Of a DNA stretch of 64,000 nt, positions 25,153 through 37,047 are shown in pieces; the first letter of the stretch is position 1, and each line of letters starts with the position of its first letter. The position numbers and the translations under genes are program-made. The stretch comes from Desulfarculaceae bacterium (lineage in GTDB: Bacteria; Desulfobacterota; Desulfarculia; Desulfarculales; Desulfarculaceae). The stretch lies in contig JAIPEN010000005.1 of NCBI GenBank assembly GCA_021737145.1, forward strand, positions 186,001-250,000, in the 5' to 3' direction. The notes under the pieces were generated by a model, which was not told the DNA's origin, ran no database searches, and saw only the letters and a list, made by a program, of their open reading frames with translations.

Positions 25153-26652
25153 ATGACCATCACCGAATTCGTCAAGGCCCAGGCCGCCAAGTTCGGCGAC
25201 CGCACCTACCTCCTCGGCGAGGGCGGGCCCATCACCTACGGCCAGTTCGACCAGATCACCGACCGTCTGGCCGCCCGCCTGGCCGGGCTGGGCCTTCAGC
25301 CCGGCGACCGGGTGGCCACCCTGCACCCCAACAGCCCCCAGCTGCTGCTGGCCTACTTCGCCATCATCAAGGCGGGCTGCGTGGTGGTGCCGGTCAACCC
25401 CATCTACACCGCCCGAGAGATAGCCCACATCCTGGGCGACTCCGGGGCCAAGGCGGTTATCGTGCACCAGGACTGGGCCCAGCGCCTGCAAGAGGTGGGC
25501 GATGACGCCCCGGACGTGGAGCAGGTGGTGGTGCGCCCCGACGGAGAAAACCTGGAGCTCACCCTGGAGCGCGAGTGCCCGGAGCCGGCGCCCGGATACG
25601 CCCCCCCGGACATGACCCCGCAAATGCCCGCCCTGACCTTTTACACCTCCGGCACCACGGGCAAGCCCAAGGGAGTGGTGCTCACCCACCGCAACCTCAC
25701 CTTCGGCGGGCCCAACGTGGCCCAGAACTACGGCCTCCGGGCCGAGGACGTGACCATGGCCGCCCTGCCCATGGTGCACATCTTCTGCATCGCCAGTCCC
25801 TTCATGGGCGCCTTCAGCTCCGGAGGCAGCGTGGTGGTGGTGGACGGCTTCAAGAGCGAGGAGGTGCTGGCGGCCATCGCCGAGCACCGGGTCACCTGGT
25901 TCCCGGGCGTGCCCACCATGTTCACCTATTTGCTCAACACCCTGGACCAGTCCCGCCACGACGTGTCCTCGCTGCGCATGGGCCTTTCCGGCGGGGCCTC
26001 CCTGCCGGTGGAGGTGCTCCGGCAGTGGGAAGAGCGCTTCGGGGCCGAGATCATCGAGGTCTACGGCCTCACCGAATCCACCGGCCTGGTCACCGGCAAC
26101 CCGGTCTACGGCCTGCGCAAGCCGGGCTCCATCGGGGTGAACGTCTCCGGAGTGGACGCCCGCGTGCTGGACGACCAGGGCGGCGAGGTGCCCATCGGCG
26201 AGGTGGGTCACCTGGTCTTCCGGGGGCCCAACGCCACCCGGGGTTATCACAACCTGCCCGAGGTGACCGCCGAGCGCATCAAACACGGCTGGGTCTACAC
26301 CGGAGACCATGCCTACCGCGACGAGGACGGCTACTACTTCCTGGTGGGCCGCGAGGCCGAGCTGATTATCACCGGCGGCTACAACGTCTATCCCCGCGAG
26401 GTGGAGGAGGTGCTCTACGCCTGCCCAGGGGTGAGCGAGGCCGCGGTCATCGGCGGGCCCCATCCCAGCAAGGGCGAGGTGCCCATGGCCTTCGTGGTGG
26501 TGCACCAGGACGCGGACCCGGACGAGGAGGCCATCCTGGCTCACTGCCGGGGATGCCTGGCCCCCTACAAGATGCCGGTGATCCGCTTCCTGGACGAGCT
26601 GCCCAAGAACCCCACCGGCAAAATCATGAAAAAGGACCTGCCCCGGTCCTGA
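25153..26652 (+). CDS. Class I acyl-CoA synthetase (AMP-forming)
   Basis: A 499-aa adenylate-forming ligase with P-loop TSGTTGKPKG near residue 163, YGLTESTGL, YTGDHAYRDEDG, an ELIITGGYNVYPREVEE hinge and catalytic lysine in NPTGKIMKK. It likely activates the acid taken up by the upstream TRAP system to its CoA thioester, the entry step for the acyl-CoA dehydrogenase encoded 43 bp downstream. The motifs place it with the long/medium-chain and aromatic acid ligases; the specific acid is unknown. Confidence 0.92.
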   Translation: MTITEFVKAQAAKFGDRTYLLGEGGPITYGQFDQITDRLAARLAGLGLQPGDRVATLHPNSPQLLLAYFAIIKAGCVVVPVNPIYTAREIAHILGDSGAKAVIVHQDWAQRLQEVGDDAPDVEQVVVRPDGENLELTLERECPEPAPGYAPPDMTPQMPALTFYTSGTTGKPKGVVLTHRNLTFGGPNVAQNYGLRAEDVTMAALPMVHIFCIASPFMGAFSSGGSVVVVDGFKSEEVLAAIAEHRVTWFPGVPTMFTYLLNTLDQSRHDVSSLRMGLSGGASLPVEVLRQWEERFGAEIIEVYGLTESTGLVTGNPVYGLRKPGSIGVNVSGVDARVLDDQGGEVPIGEVGHLVFRGPNATRGYHNLPEVTAERIKHGWVYTGDHAYRDEDGYYFLVGREAELIITGGYNVYPREVEEVLYACPGVSEAAVIGGPHPSKGEVPMAFVVVHQDADPDEEAILAHCRGCLAPYKMPVIRFLDELPKNPTGKIMKKDLPRS

Positions 26653-26695
26653 AACATGGGGCCCGCGCCCCGCGTTCGGCCTATAGGAGCTTCCC

Positions 26696-27850
<1,155 letters not shown>

Positions 27851-27861
27851 AGGAACGGACA

Positions 27862-28656
27862 ATGGACCCCAAGGCCATTTCAGAGCTGGTCAAGACCGGC
27901 AAGGTTTACGACCTGGGCATGGACTATTACGTGGGCATGCCCCACCATCCCAACCACCCACCCTTCACCTTCTCCCTGACCAAGGTGCACGGCGACATGA
28001 TGTACCCCGACGGGGTGAGCGCGGCCAACTGCCTGTTCTCCACCGGCGGACACACCGGCACCCACATGGACGCGCACGGCCACATCGCGGTTGACCACAA
28101 GGTCTACGGGGTGGGCGACATCACCCCCCACCAGGATTACGAGGGCCTGCGAGAGGCGGGCATCGACAAGGTGGCCCCGGTGGTCAGCCGGGGGGTGTGC
28201 CTGGACATCGCCGGGCTGCGCGGAGTGGATTGCCTGGGCCACGAGGACGGCGTGAGCCGCGAAGACCTGGAAGGGGCCTGCGCCCGCCAGGGGGTGGAGG
28301 TGCGCCCCGGCGACGCGGTGCTCATTCGCACCGGATGGATTCGCTATTACCCCGAGGCCCGCAAATACATCGCCCACCACGAGGGTTGCCCCGGCCTGGT
28401 GGAGAGCGGGGCCCAGTGGCTGGTGGAAAAGGGCGCGGCCATCGCCGGCGGCGACACCGTGGCCCTGGAGCAGACCCCGGCCCACAACCTGCCGGTGCAC
28501 CAGATTCTCCTGGTGCAAAACGGGGTGCACATCATCGAGGTGCTCAACCTGGACGAGCTGGCCGCCGACGGCGTGAGCGAGTTCCTGTTCATGGTATCGC
28601 CCCTCAAGATCCGGGGCGGCACCGCCTCGCCGGTGCGGCCGGTGGCCGTGGCCTGA
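27862..28656 (+). CDS. Cyclase-family metal hydrolase (kynurenine formamidase-like)
   Basis: This 264-aa protein carries the family metal motif in GGHTGTHMDAHGHI (an HxGTHxDxxxH variant) near residue 70 and later DAVLIRTGWIRYY and a distal histidine near HNLPVHQI. Relatives hydrolyse formyl-kynurenine, isatin or cyclic intermediates using Mn2+ or Zn2+. In this operon it might open a ring or hydrolyse an amide or lactone of the imported substrate, which would fit a cyclic acid; that is inference. The next gene starts 2 bp after its stop. Confidence 0.88.
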   Translation: MDPKAISELVKTGKVYDLGMDYYVGMPHHPNHPPFTFSLTKVHGDMMYPDGVSAANCLFSTGGHTGTHMDAHGHIAVDHKVYGVGDITPHQDYEGLREAGIDKVAPVVSRGVCLDIAGLRGVDCLGHEDGVSREDLEGACARQGVEVRPGDAVLIRTGWIRYYPEARKYIAHHEGCPGLVESGAQWLVEKGAAIAGGDTVALEQTPAHNLPVHQILLVQNGVHIIEVLNLDELAADGVSEFLFMVSPLKIRGGTASPVRPVAVA

Positions 28657-28658
28657 GC

Positions 28659-29762
28659 ATGGGCGGCATCTTCTCGCCTTGGAAGCTGGGGCGCCTGGAA
28701 CTGGACAACCGGCTGATGCGCAGCGCCACCTGGGAGGGCATGGCCGGCCCGGACGGCATCCCCCGCCCCGAGCTGGGCGAGGTGTGGCTGCGCCTGGCCC
28801 AGGGCGGGGTGGGCCTCATCGTGGCCGGCTACTCCCATGTGCTGGCCCGGGGTCAAGGCCTGCCCGGCCAGACCGGCATCTTCGGCGAGCAGCACGTCGC
28901 GCCCCTGGCCGGGCTGGTGGACATGGTGCACCAGGCCGGAGGCAAGATCGCCGCCCAGTTGGTGCACTCCGGCCGCCACGCCAGGGCGGCCGTCATCGGG
29001 GCCAAGCCCCTGGGCCCCAGCGCCGGCCACAACGAGATGCTGGACGAAGCGGTGGAGGAAATGTCCGCCGCCCAGCTCCAGGAAATCATCGAGGCCTTTG
29101 GCCAGGCGGCCGCCCGGGCAAAGCGGGCCGGCTTCGACGCGGTGCAGCTCCACGCGGCCCACGGCTATCTCATCAGCCAGTTCCTGAGCCCCGCCTTCAA
29201 CCAGCGCAAAGACCTCTATGGCGGCAGCCCGGCCAACCGGGCCCGCTTCGCCCTGGAGGTCCTGCAAGCCGTGCGGGAAGCGGTGGGGCCGGATTACCCG
29301 GTGTTCGTCAAGCTAAACTGCCAGGACGGGGTGCCCGGAGGCCTGGAGCTGGCCGAGGCGGTGGAGGTTGCCGTGGCCCTGGACCGGGCCGGCATCGACG
29401 CCATCGAGACCAGCGGCGGCATAGCCAGCAGCGGGACGGTCCACAACAACTCGCCGGGCCGGGTGGTGCGCGGCCCGGAAGAAGAAGGCTACTTCCTGCC
29501 CTATGCCCTGGCGGTCAAACAACGGGTGAGATGTCCGGTGATCAGCGTGGGCGGCTGGCGCAGCCCGGAGCGCATCGCCCAGGCCCTGGACCAAGTGGAC
29601 GCCATCGCCGTTAGCCGCCCCCTCATCCGCCAGCCGGACCTTCCCCAACGCTGGCGGTCGGGGGACGGCGCAGCGGCCACCTGCATCTCCTGCGGGCAGT
29701 GTCTGGCCTGGGGGCTGAAGGGCGGCATCCGCTGCGGCCAGGAAAAGAAAGGCCGGGCCTAG
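28659..29762 (+). CDS. Old-yellow-enzyme-type NADH:flavin oxidoreductase
   Basis: The 367-aa FMN TIM barrel starts with FSPWKLGRLELDNRLMRSATWEG. It includes HAAHGYLISQFLSP and the family loop RKDLYGGSPANR, and ends with SVGGWRSPERI. A C-terminal cysteine set (C342, C345, C348, C359) resembles the 4Fe-4S motif of dienoyl-CoA reductases and related enzymes. The C-terminal FAD/NADH domain of those enzymes is absent, so it is a single-domain reductase. It probably reduces an activated C=C bond of a pathway intermediate. ATG 28659 was chosen over longer frames that lie inside the preceding gene. Confidence 0.9.
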   Translation: MGGIFSPWKLGRLELDNRLMRSATWEGMAGPDGIPRPELGEVWLRLAQGGVGLIVAGYSHVLARGQGLPGQTGIFGEQHVAPLAGLVDMVHQAGGKIAAQLVHSGRHARAAVIGAKPLGPSAGHNEMLDEAVEEMSAAQLQEIIEAFGQAAARAKRAGFDAVQLHAAHGYLISQFLSPAFNQRKDLYGGSPANRARFALEVLQAVREAVGPDYPVFVKLNCQDGVPGGLELAEAVEVAVALDRAGIDAIETSGGIASSGTVHNNSPGRVVRGPEEEGYFLPYALAVKQRVRCPVISVGGWRSPERIAQALDQVDAIAVSRPLIRQPDLPQRWRSGDGAAATCISCGQCLAWGLKGGIRCGQEKKGRA

Positions 29763-29792
29763 AGCCTGCCGTCTTCAGCCGCGCGGGAGGGC

Positions 29793-31318
<1,526 letters not shown>

Positions 31319-31322
<4 letters not shown>

Positions 31323-32134
31323 GAGGAGCCTCCTGCCGAATCAGAAGTTGGTATCACGGGATAGGGCCCCTGATAGCCCAGGGCGGCGGAAAGCTCCTGG
31401 CCCAGGCCCAGGAAAGAGGCCAGCAGCTTCTTGTAGGCCCGGCTCCGCACCTCCTGGGGAGACAGGGAGAGGTTAACCGCCGCCTCCACCACCCCCGCGC
31501 CGTTGATCACCGGCGCGCCCAGGGAATAGAGGTCTGGCGCCAGCTCGCGGTCGGCGATGCTGTAGCCCCGGCGCCGGGTCTTCATCAGATCGTCCCAGAG
31601 CTTGTCCGGCTCCACCAGGCTGCGCGCGGTCACCCGGATCAACTCGGCGCGCTCCAGCAGGCCGCGCAAGGCCTCGTCTTCCACCGACGCCAACAGGCAC
31701 TTGCCAGTGCCGGTGCAATGGGCCGGCAAGCGGGAGCCGTCGTGCAGGTCGTAGCTGAGAAAGCGGTTCACCTCCCAGCGGGAAAGGAACACCACCTCGG
31801 CCTGGTCCAGCACCGCCAGGTTGACCGTGCGCTGCATGCGCTCGGAGAACTCCTGCAAATAGCTCCCAGCCACCTTGCGCAGGGGATTGCCGTTCAAAAA
31901 GGAGAATCCCAGGGAGAGCACCTGCGGCCCCAAAAAGAACTCGCGGTGCCGGTTTCGCTTGAGGAAGCCCAGCGCCATGAGGGTGTCGGTGTAGCGTTGG
32001 GCGGCCACCACGTTCAGGCCGGAGCGCCGGGCCACCTCGCTGAGGGTCAGGGCGGGATGCTCGGCCGAAAAGGCCTGCAACACCTTTAGCCCCCGGGCCA
32101 GGGACTGAATGAAGTGGGTTTGGCTGCGAGCCAT
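31319..32134 (-). CDS. IclR-family transcriptional regulator
   Basis: The 271-aa protein has an N-terminal winged helix (LTLSEVARRSGLN as the recognition region) and an IclR effector domain with HDGSRLPAHCTGTGKCLLA. The latter is the usual small-molecule pocket segment for aromatic or short organic acids. It is the first gene of a unit with an acyl-CoA ligase. A perfect inverted repeat ATTAACG-N5-CGTTAAT touches its start codon, which implies tight autoregulation. It probably responds to the substrate of the neighbouring ligases. Confidence 0.93.
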
Positions 32135-32153
32135 ATTAACGCTATCCGTTAAT
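32135..32153 (-). promoter_or_regulatory. Inverted repeat operator abutting the IclR start codon
   Basis: ATTAACG and CGTTAAT (arms 32135-32141 and 32147-32153, 5-bp centre) form a perfect inverted repeat ending immediately before the ATG. The arms occupy the place of the ribosome site, where no purine-rich Shine-Dalgarno is seen apart from GGATAG in the centre. Binding here would block transcription, or start-site access, of the regulator itself. Confidence 0.65.
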
Positions 32154-32242
32154 GCTTAACTATATTGTGTGATGGCAAATATTACCCTTTCGGCCCGAGC
32201 GGGGTCAAGCCGATTCGGAAGCAGCCCGGGGCCGGGCGAGGC

Positions 32243-34534
32243 CTAGTTTTTGTTCAGCTTGCCCAGGGCCTTGCTAAAGGCGTTGTTGAATGGCTGGGGT
32301 TGGGAGCGGCCCTTGCCCTGCCCGCCCTTGTGGGGCTTGGCAGCCGGGGCTCGTCCGCCTCCGTCCCGGCGAGGCGGCTCGGCAAAGGGGTCCTTTTTCA
32401 TGGACAGGGAGATGCGCCCCCGGGCCAGGTCCAGGCCGATCACCGTGACCTCCACCTGCTGCTGCACCTTCACCTCCTGGCGGGGATCCTGCACAAAGCG
32501 GTCGGCCAGTTGGCTGATGTGCACCAGGCCGTCGTTGTGCACCCCCACGTCCACGAAGGCCCCGAAGTTGGTCACGTTGGTCACCACTCCGGGCAGGCGC
32601 ATGCCCACCTGCAAATCCTCCGGTGCATGCACCCCCTCGGCAAAGGAGAAGGCCTCGAAGGCCTGGCGGGGGTCCCGGCCCGGCTTGTCCAGCTCGGCCA
32701 GGATGTCGGTCACCGTGGGCAGGCCCACCCGCTCGCTAACGTATTCCTGGGGCTTTATGCGGCGGCGCAGCTCCTGGTCCTTGAGCATCTCCTCCAGTTG
32801 GCAGGCCAAATCCCGGGCCATTTTTTCCACCACCGGGTAGGACTCGGGATGCACCGCCGAGGCGTCCAGGGGGTTGCCGCCCTGGCGGATGCGAAGGAAT
32901 CCGGCCGCCTGCTCAAAGGCCTTGGGCCCCAGGCGCGGCACCTTGAGCAACTGCTTGCGGTCGCCAAAGGGGCCGTTGGCTTCGCGGTGGCGCACGATGT
33001 TCTGGGCCAGGGACGGTCCCAGGCCGGAGACAAAGGCCAAAAGCTGGGGGCTGGCCGTGTTCACCTCCACCCCCACCGCGTTGACGCAGGAGAAGACCAC
33101 GTCCTCCAGGCTGCGGGCCAGGGAGCCCTGATCCACGTCGTGCTGGTACTGCCCCACCCCGATGGCCTTGGGGTCGATCTTGACCAGCTCGGCCAGGGGG
33201 TCCACCAGGCGGCGGCCGATGCTCACCGCGCCGCGCACCGTCAGGTCCAGGTCCGGAAACTCCTCGCGGGCCACCTCGGAGGCCGAATACACGCTGGCCC
33301 CGGATTCGCTGACCATGACCACGGTGACGCCCTCCAGCTCCAAACCGCGCACCAGGGCCTCGCTCTCCCGGCTGGCGGTGCCGTTGCCAATGGCAATGGC
33401 CTCGATGCCGTGCTCCTTGACCAGGCGCCGCAGCTTGTCCCCGGCCGCCTTGCGCTGGTTCTCGCTCATCAGATTGATCAGGTCGTGATGCTTAAGGTCG
33501 CCCTGGCGGTTGAGGCAGGCCACCTTGCACCCGGTGCGGAATCCCGGGTCAATGGCCAGCACCCGCTTGGGCCCCAGGGGCGCGGCCATCAAGAGCTCGC
33601 GCAGGTTCTCGGCGAACACCTTGACCGCCTCTTCCTCGGCCCGCTTGCGCAGGGCGGTGCGAAGCTCTATCTCCATGGCCCGGCCCAACAGGCGGCCGTA
33701 GCTGTCGGCCACGGCCAGGCGCACCTGCTCGGCACAGGGCCCCTCATTTTGCAAGAACATCCTCTCCAAAATGGCCAGGGCCTGCTCCGCCTCGGGCTCC
33801 ACCCGGAAGATGAGGCAGCCCTCTTTCTCGCCCCGGCGGATGGCCAGGATGCGGTGCCCGGCCGCCTTGGCCGCGAGTTCGCTCCACTCGAAGTAGTCCT
33901 TGAACTTCTGCCCCTTCTCTTCCTCGCCCAACACCACCCGGCTGCGCAGCACCGCCTTTTCGGCGTACAGGCTGCGCATGGCCGCCCTCGCCTCGGCGTC
34001 CTCGTTGATGATTTCGGCGATGATGTCCCGCGCCCCGGCCAGGGCGTCCTCCACGCTCTCCACCCCTTTTTCCGCATCCAAATACTTGGCCGCCTCCCCC
34101 GCGGGGTCGTCTTGTTCCGGCTGGGCCAGCACCCACAGGGCCAGGGGCTCCAGGCCCTTTTCCCGGGCCATCATGGCCTTGGTGCGGCGCTTGGGCTTGA
34201 AGGGCAAGTACACGTCTTCCAGCTCGGCCATGCTGGCCGCGCCCTCGACCTTGGCCTCCAGCTCGGGGGTGAGCAGGTTGCGCTCGGTCAGGGACTTGAG
34301 GATGGCCCCGCGCCGGGCGTCCAATTCCTTGAGCTGGGTCAGGCGGTCGCGGATGGCGATGATGGCCACCTCGTCCAGGGAACCGGTGGCCTCCTTGCGG
34401 TAGCGGGCGATAAAGGGCACGGTGTTGCCCTCTTCCAGCAGGTTGGCCACGGCCGACACCTGGGGCAGGGAAATGGCCAGTTCCGAAGAGATCTGGGACA
34501 GGTTGGCCGCGCTGGCCGGCTGTGCTTCGCTCAA
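32243..34534 (-). CDS. tex: Tex-family RNA-binding transcription accessory protein
   Basis: A 763-aa protein starting at TTG 34534, which has GGAGG six bases before it; an in-frame ATG at 34648 has no ribosome site. It shows Tex order: an N-terminal helical region (VPFIARYRKEATGSLDE), a YqgF/RNase H-like domain with AIDPGFRTGCKVA and IAIGNGTASRE, and helix-hairpin-helix segments (ASPQLLAFVSGLGPSLAQNIV). Then comes an S1 RNA-binding domain near residue 640 (GVVTNVTNFGAFVDVGVHNDGLVH) and a basic, glycine/proline-rich tail. Tex binds nucleic acid and influences transcription and stress tolerance. It looks like a housekeeping gene with no functional tie to its neighbours. Confidence 0.95.
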   Translation of the reverse strand: MSEAQPASAANLSQISSELAISLPQVSAVANLLEEGNTVPFIARYRKEATGSLDEVAIIAIRDRLTQLKELDARRGAILKSLTERNLLTPELEAKVEGAASMAELEDVYLPFKPKRRTKAMMAREKGLEPLALWVLAQPEQDDPAGEAAKYLDAEKGVESVEDALAGARDIIAEIINEDAEARAAMRSLYAEKAVLRSRVVLGEEEKGQKFKDYFEWSELAAKAAGHRILAIRRGEKEGCLIFRVEPEAEQALAILERMFLQNEGPCAEQVRLAVADSYGRLLGRAMEIELRTALRKRAEEEAVKVFAENLRELLMAAPLGPKRVLAIDPGFRTGCKVACLNRQGDLKHHDLINLMSENQRKAAGDKLRRLVKEHGIEAIAIGNGTASRESEALVRGLELEGVTVVMVSESGASVYSASEVAREEFPDLDLTVRGAVSIGRRLVDPLAELVKIDPKAIGVGQYQHDVDQGSLARSLEDVVFSCVNAVGVEVNTASPQLLAFVSGLGPSLAQNIVRHREANGPFGDRKQLLKVPRLGPKAFEQAAGFLRIRQGGNPLDASAVHPESYPVVEKMARDLACQLEEMLKDQELRRRIKPQEYVSERVGLPTVTDILAELDKPGRDPRQAFEAFSFAEGVHAPEDLQVGMRLPGVVTNVTNFGAFVDVGVHNDGLVHISQLADRFVQDPRQEVKVQQQVEVTVIGLDLARGRISLSMKKDPFAEPPRRDGGGRAPAAKPHKGGQGKGRSQPQPFNNAFSKALGKLNKN

Positions 34535-34674
34535 GGGTCGCCTCCACAATGCTGGGCGGTCAAAAACGCCGCCGCGTAGGCCAGGATTAATAGCCTGTTG
34601 AGGCCAAGAAAGCAAGCAGCCAGGGCAAGCGGGGGCCATGACTGGCATTTCAAAATGGCTTGCCTTGGGGGTGA

Positions 34675-34741
34675 GACACCAGGGCCGAACCGCTTGCGCG
34701 ATCCGGCCCCTGGCTGTTCGGGTGTCCCGGCTTTTGCCGGG
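34675..34741 (-). terminator. Overlapping hairpins after the Hdr/DUF1638 operon
   Basis: Directly after the last gene of the minus-strand operon lies a run of GC-rich inverted repeats. CCCGGC/GCCGGG (34726-34731 and 34736-34741) has a four-base loop. GACACC/GGTGTC (34675-34680 and 34721-34726) and CCGAAC/GTTCGG (34685-34690 and 34716-34721) form a larger alternative stem. No T-run follows, so termination would be inefficient or factor-assisted. Confidence 0.45.
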
Positions 34742-34748
34742 CCTGGGG

Positions 34749-35384
34749 TCAGTCGGCCTCCAGGGCCTCGGTGAGCAGGGCCTTGAAGCGGTCCAGGCTC
34801 ACCGGCACCCCTTGCAGGGGAATGCCCATCCAGTCGGAGTAGTCCAATATCTCCTCGGGATGCTCGTTGAGGTACTCATCGCACAGCCCCACCCCGTCCA
34901 GCACCAGGGCGCCGCCGGTGTGGCGGGGGAAGTTCTCGTTGGCGATGCCCTTGTCCCAGCCCTCGAACACCTTGTGGCGGTACTTGACCCAGCCCGGGGT
35001 CATCCACCAGACCTTTTGCCCGCCGCCCAGCTCTTCGCGCTCGGCCTCGGAGGCCACCATGTCCATGCAATGGGTGGCCTGCACCCGCTTCACCTTGGGG
35101 CCCAGCTCGCCGATGACGTCGGCCATGGTGCGGGTGGGGTTGTTGGCGTTGACATAGCAGTACTTGGCGCCGTAGACCACGATCACCCGGTCGAAGTCGT
35201 CCTTCACCCGGTCCACCGCCTCGCCCAACTGGCGCTCCAGCTCGGGGCAGTCCTGATGCAGCCCGGGCTTGGTGTAGACGATCTTGCCCGCGTTGAGAAA
35301 GCCCTCGGCCTTGAGATGATTAAGCTCGGGACTTAGGGTGCCGCAGGCCACGATGGCCGCGCGGCTGAAATCTGGGCTTGCCAT
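34749..35384 (-). CDS. DUF1638 protein, last gene of the Hdr/TusA operon
   Basis: This 211-aa protein starts at ATG 35384 (AAGGAG upstream) and opens with AAIVACGTLSPELNHL, the DUF1638 signature. It contains VIVVYGAKYCYVN and THCMDMVASEAER, with conserved cysteines and a histidine that could hold a metal or a thiol. The biochemical function is unknown; relatives occur in methanogens and anaerobes near corrinoid or sulfur genes. Here it closes an operon of electron-bifurcation-type and sulfur-carrier proteins, which argues for a role in sulfur or one-carbon metabolism (inference). Confidence 0.8.
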   Translation of the reverse strand: MASPDFSRAAIVACGTLSPELNHLKAEGFLNAGKIVYTKPGLHQDCPELERQLGEAVDRVKDDFDRVIVVYGAKYCYVNANNPTRTMADVIGELGPKVKRVQATHCMDMVASEAEREELGGGQKVWWMTPGWVKYRHKVFEGWDKGIANENFPRHTGGALVLDGVGLCDEYLNEHPEEILDYSDWMGIPLQGVPVSLDRFKALLTEALEAD

Positions 35385-35441
35385 GATGCTCTCCTTGGAG
35401 CGGGGCGGGCCGCGCATTTCACGGCCCGCCCCGGTGTCGCT

Positions 35442-36590
35442 TTACTCGGCCAGGTTCTCCACCAGAAGCTCGCTCAGGTCCATGACTTTCAGGCTGTCGC
35501 TGAGCCCTTCGGTCTTCTGGCTGTCTTCCAGCAGCGAGATGCAGTAGGGGCAGGCCGTGGCCAGCACCTCGGCCCCGACCGAGGCCGCCTCGTTCACCCG
35601 GAGCACGCTGAAGCGCTGCTCCGGAGGGGTTTCCATCCACACCCGGCCGCCACCGCCGCCGCAGCACAGGGAGAAGTCCTTCTCCCGGGGCATGGCCACC
35701 ACCTCGGCTCCGGCCTGATCCAGCAGGTCGCGGGGCTCGTCGAAGACCCCGCTGTGGCGGCCCAGGTAGCAGGGATCGTGGAAAGCCACCTTGCGGCCGT
35801 CGTCGCCCTTGAGCCTGAGCTTGCCCTCGGCCGCCAGACCGGCCAGGAGCTGGCTGGAGTGGATCACCTCGTACTCGCCGCCCAGCTCGGGGTACTCGCT
35901 GGCAAAGGTCTTGAGGCAGTGGGGGCTGGTGGTGATGATCTTCTTGACCCCCTTGCGGTTGAACAGCTCGACGTTGGAGCCGGCCAGCTTTTGGAAGGTC
36001 TCCTCGTCGCCGCTTTTGCGGATGCTCTCGCCGCAGCAGCTCTCCTCGGGTCCGATGACCCCCCAGGAGACCCCGGCCGCGTCCAGCAGACGGGCCACGC
36101 TGCGGGCGATCTTCTGGCTGCGCTGATCATAGCAGGAGGTGCAGCACACGAACAGCAGGTACTCGATGTCAGGGCCGTACTCCGGCACCTCGATCCCCTG
36201 GGTCCAGGCCATGCGGTCCTCCCGCTTGCCGGACCAGGGGTTGCCGTTGGCGTGGCAGGAGCCGCTGGCCGTCTTGAGGGGCTCGGGCCGGATGCCCGCC
36301 TCGGCCACCATGGCCCGCATGGAGCGCATGATCCCGATGATGTCCACCTCGCGGGGGCAGTTGATCACGCACTTGTTGCAGGTGGTGCAGCCGAAGAGCA
36401 CTTCGTCGGTTTCATAGCCCTCCAGGCCCAGCTGTCCCAGGCGGATCATTTGGCGGGCGAAGAAGGGGCTCTCCACCTCGCGCCAGGGACAGAGCGAAGC
36501 GCACAGGCCGCACTGCATGCAGGCGTTCAGGTCCTCGCCTCCGTATAGCCGGATGGCCTCGTTTACTTCCAAAAATGGGAACTCTGCCAT
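35442..36590 (-). CDS. HdrD-like iron-sulfur protein (two CCG domains plus two 4Fe-4S)
   Basis: The 382-aa protein begins at ATG 36590 (AAGGAG upstream). It has two ferredoxin clusters, C24/C27/C30/C34 and C68/C71/C74/C78. Two cysteine-rich CCG domains follow: one with LFVCCTSC, EESCCGES and SPHCLK, the other with HDPCYLGRHSG, SLCCGGGGGR and ACPYC. This is the fused HdrC-HdrB order of HdrD, the part that reduces heterodisulfides through noncubane clusters. It has no membrane segment. With the HdrA-like and MvhD-like proteins of the same operon it would form a soluble Hdr-type complex; the likely substrate in a non-methanogen is a protein or small-molecule disulfide or persulfide. Confidence 0.9.
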   Translation of the reverse strand: MAEFPFLEVNEAIRLYGGEDLNACMQCGLCASLCPWREVESPFFARQMIRLGQLGLEGYETDEVLFGCTTCNKCVINCPREVDIIGIMRSMRAMVAEAGIRPEPLKTASGSCHANGNPWSGKREDRMAWTQGIEVPEYGPDIEYLLFVCCTSCYDQRSQKIARSVARLLDAAGVSWGVIGPEESCCGESIRKSGDEETFQKLAGSNVELFNRKGVKKIITTSPHCLKTFASEYPELGGEYEVIHSSQLLAGLAAEGKLRLKGDDGRKVAFHDPCYLGRHSGVFDEPRDLLDQAGAEVVAMPREKDFSLCCGGGGGRVWMETPPEQRFSVLRVNEAASVGAEVLATACPYCISLLEDSQKTEGLSDSLKVMDLSELLVENLAE

Positions 36591-36625
36591 GGGTGGCTCC
36601 TTGGGCCGCGCCGGGGCGGCGGGTT

Positions 36626-36997
36626 CTAGTAGACCAGGGTGGCGTTGGCGCTCAAGAGCTCCTGGGTGAGCTTGGCCGCGGCCATGAGCTCGATGCCCTC
36701 GATGAGCTCGGACTCCTCCAGCTTGCGCTCGCGGATGCAGGGCACGCACACCATCAAACGGCCGCCCTGCTCCAAAAAGCTGTCCACCAGTTGCTTGAGG
36801 GGGGGCAGGCCGGCGGCGAAGATATGCTGCAAGCAGCCTTCCTTGGCCAGGGTCACCGCGGTGCCCTGCAAGGCCACCACCGCCTCCACCTCCATGGCCA
36901 GGGCCGCGTTGGCCAGCACGAAGGGCAAGGAGGCCTTCTCGGGATTTTCGCCGCCGTGGGTGGCGATGTAGACGATTTTTTCAGTTTGCTCGGACAT
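36626..36997 (-). CDS. DsrE-family sulfur-carrier-like protein
   Basis: The 123-aa protein has the DsrE/DsrF fold pattern. It starts with KIVYIATHGGENPEKASLPFVLANAALAME, later has an internal cysteine in KEGC, and then GRLMVCVPCIRER. Cysteines in the last segment correspond to the reactive position of DsrE-type persulfide carriers. DsrE proteins exchange sulfur with TusA, which is encoded in the same operon. It lies between the HdrD-like gene and a small winged-helix protein. Confidence 0.88.
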   Translation of the reverse strand: MSEQTEKIVYIATHGGENPEKASLPFVLANAALAMEVEAVVALQGTAVTLAKEGCLQHIFAAGLPPLKQLVDSFLEQGGRLMVCVPCIRERKLEESELIEGIELMAAAKLTQELLSANATLVY

Positions 36998-37047
36998 GGT
37001 GAGAGTCCTTTCTGGGTAATTGCGGTTTTAGTGCTTGGCCGCCCTGC

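Noticed and set aside
32165..34579. An 804-codon open frame on the plus strand opposite tex
   Set aside because: Its composition is His/Gly/Gln/Leu-rich with no recognisable domain, while the minus strand encodes a full Tex protein. Long antisense frames are expected in this high-GC sequence.
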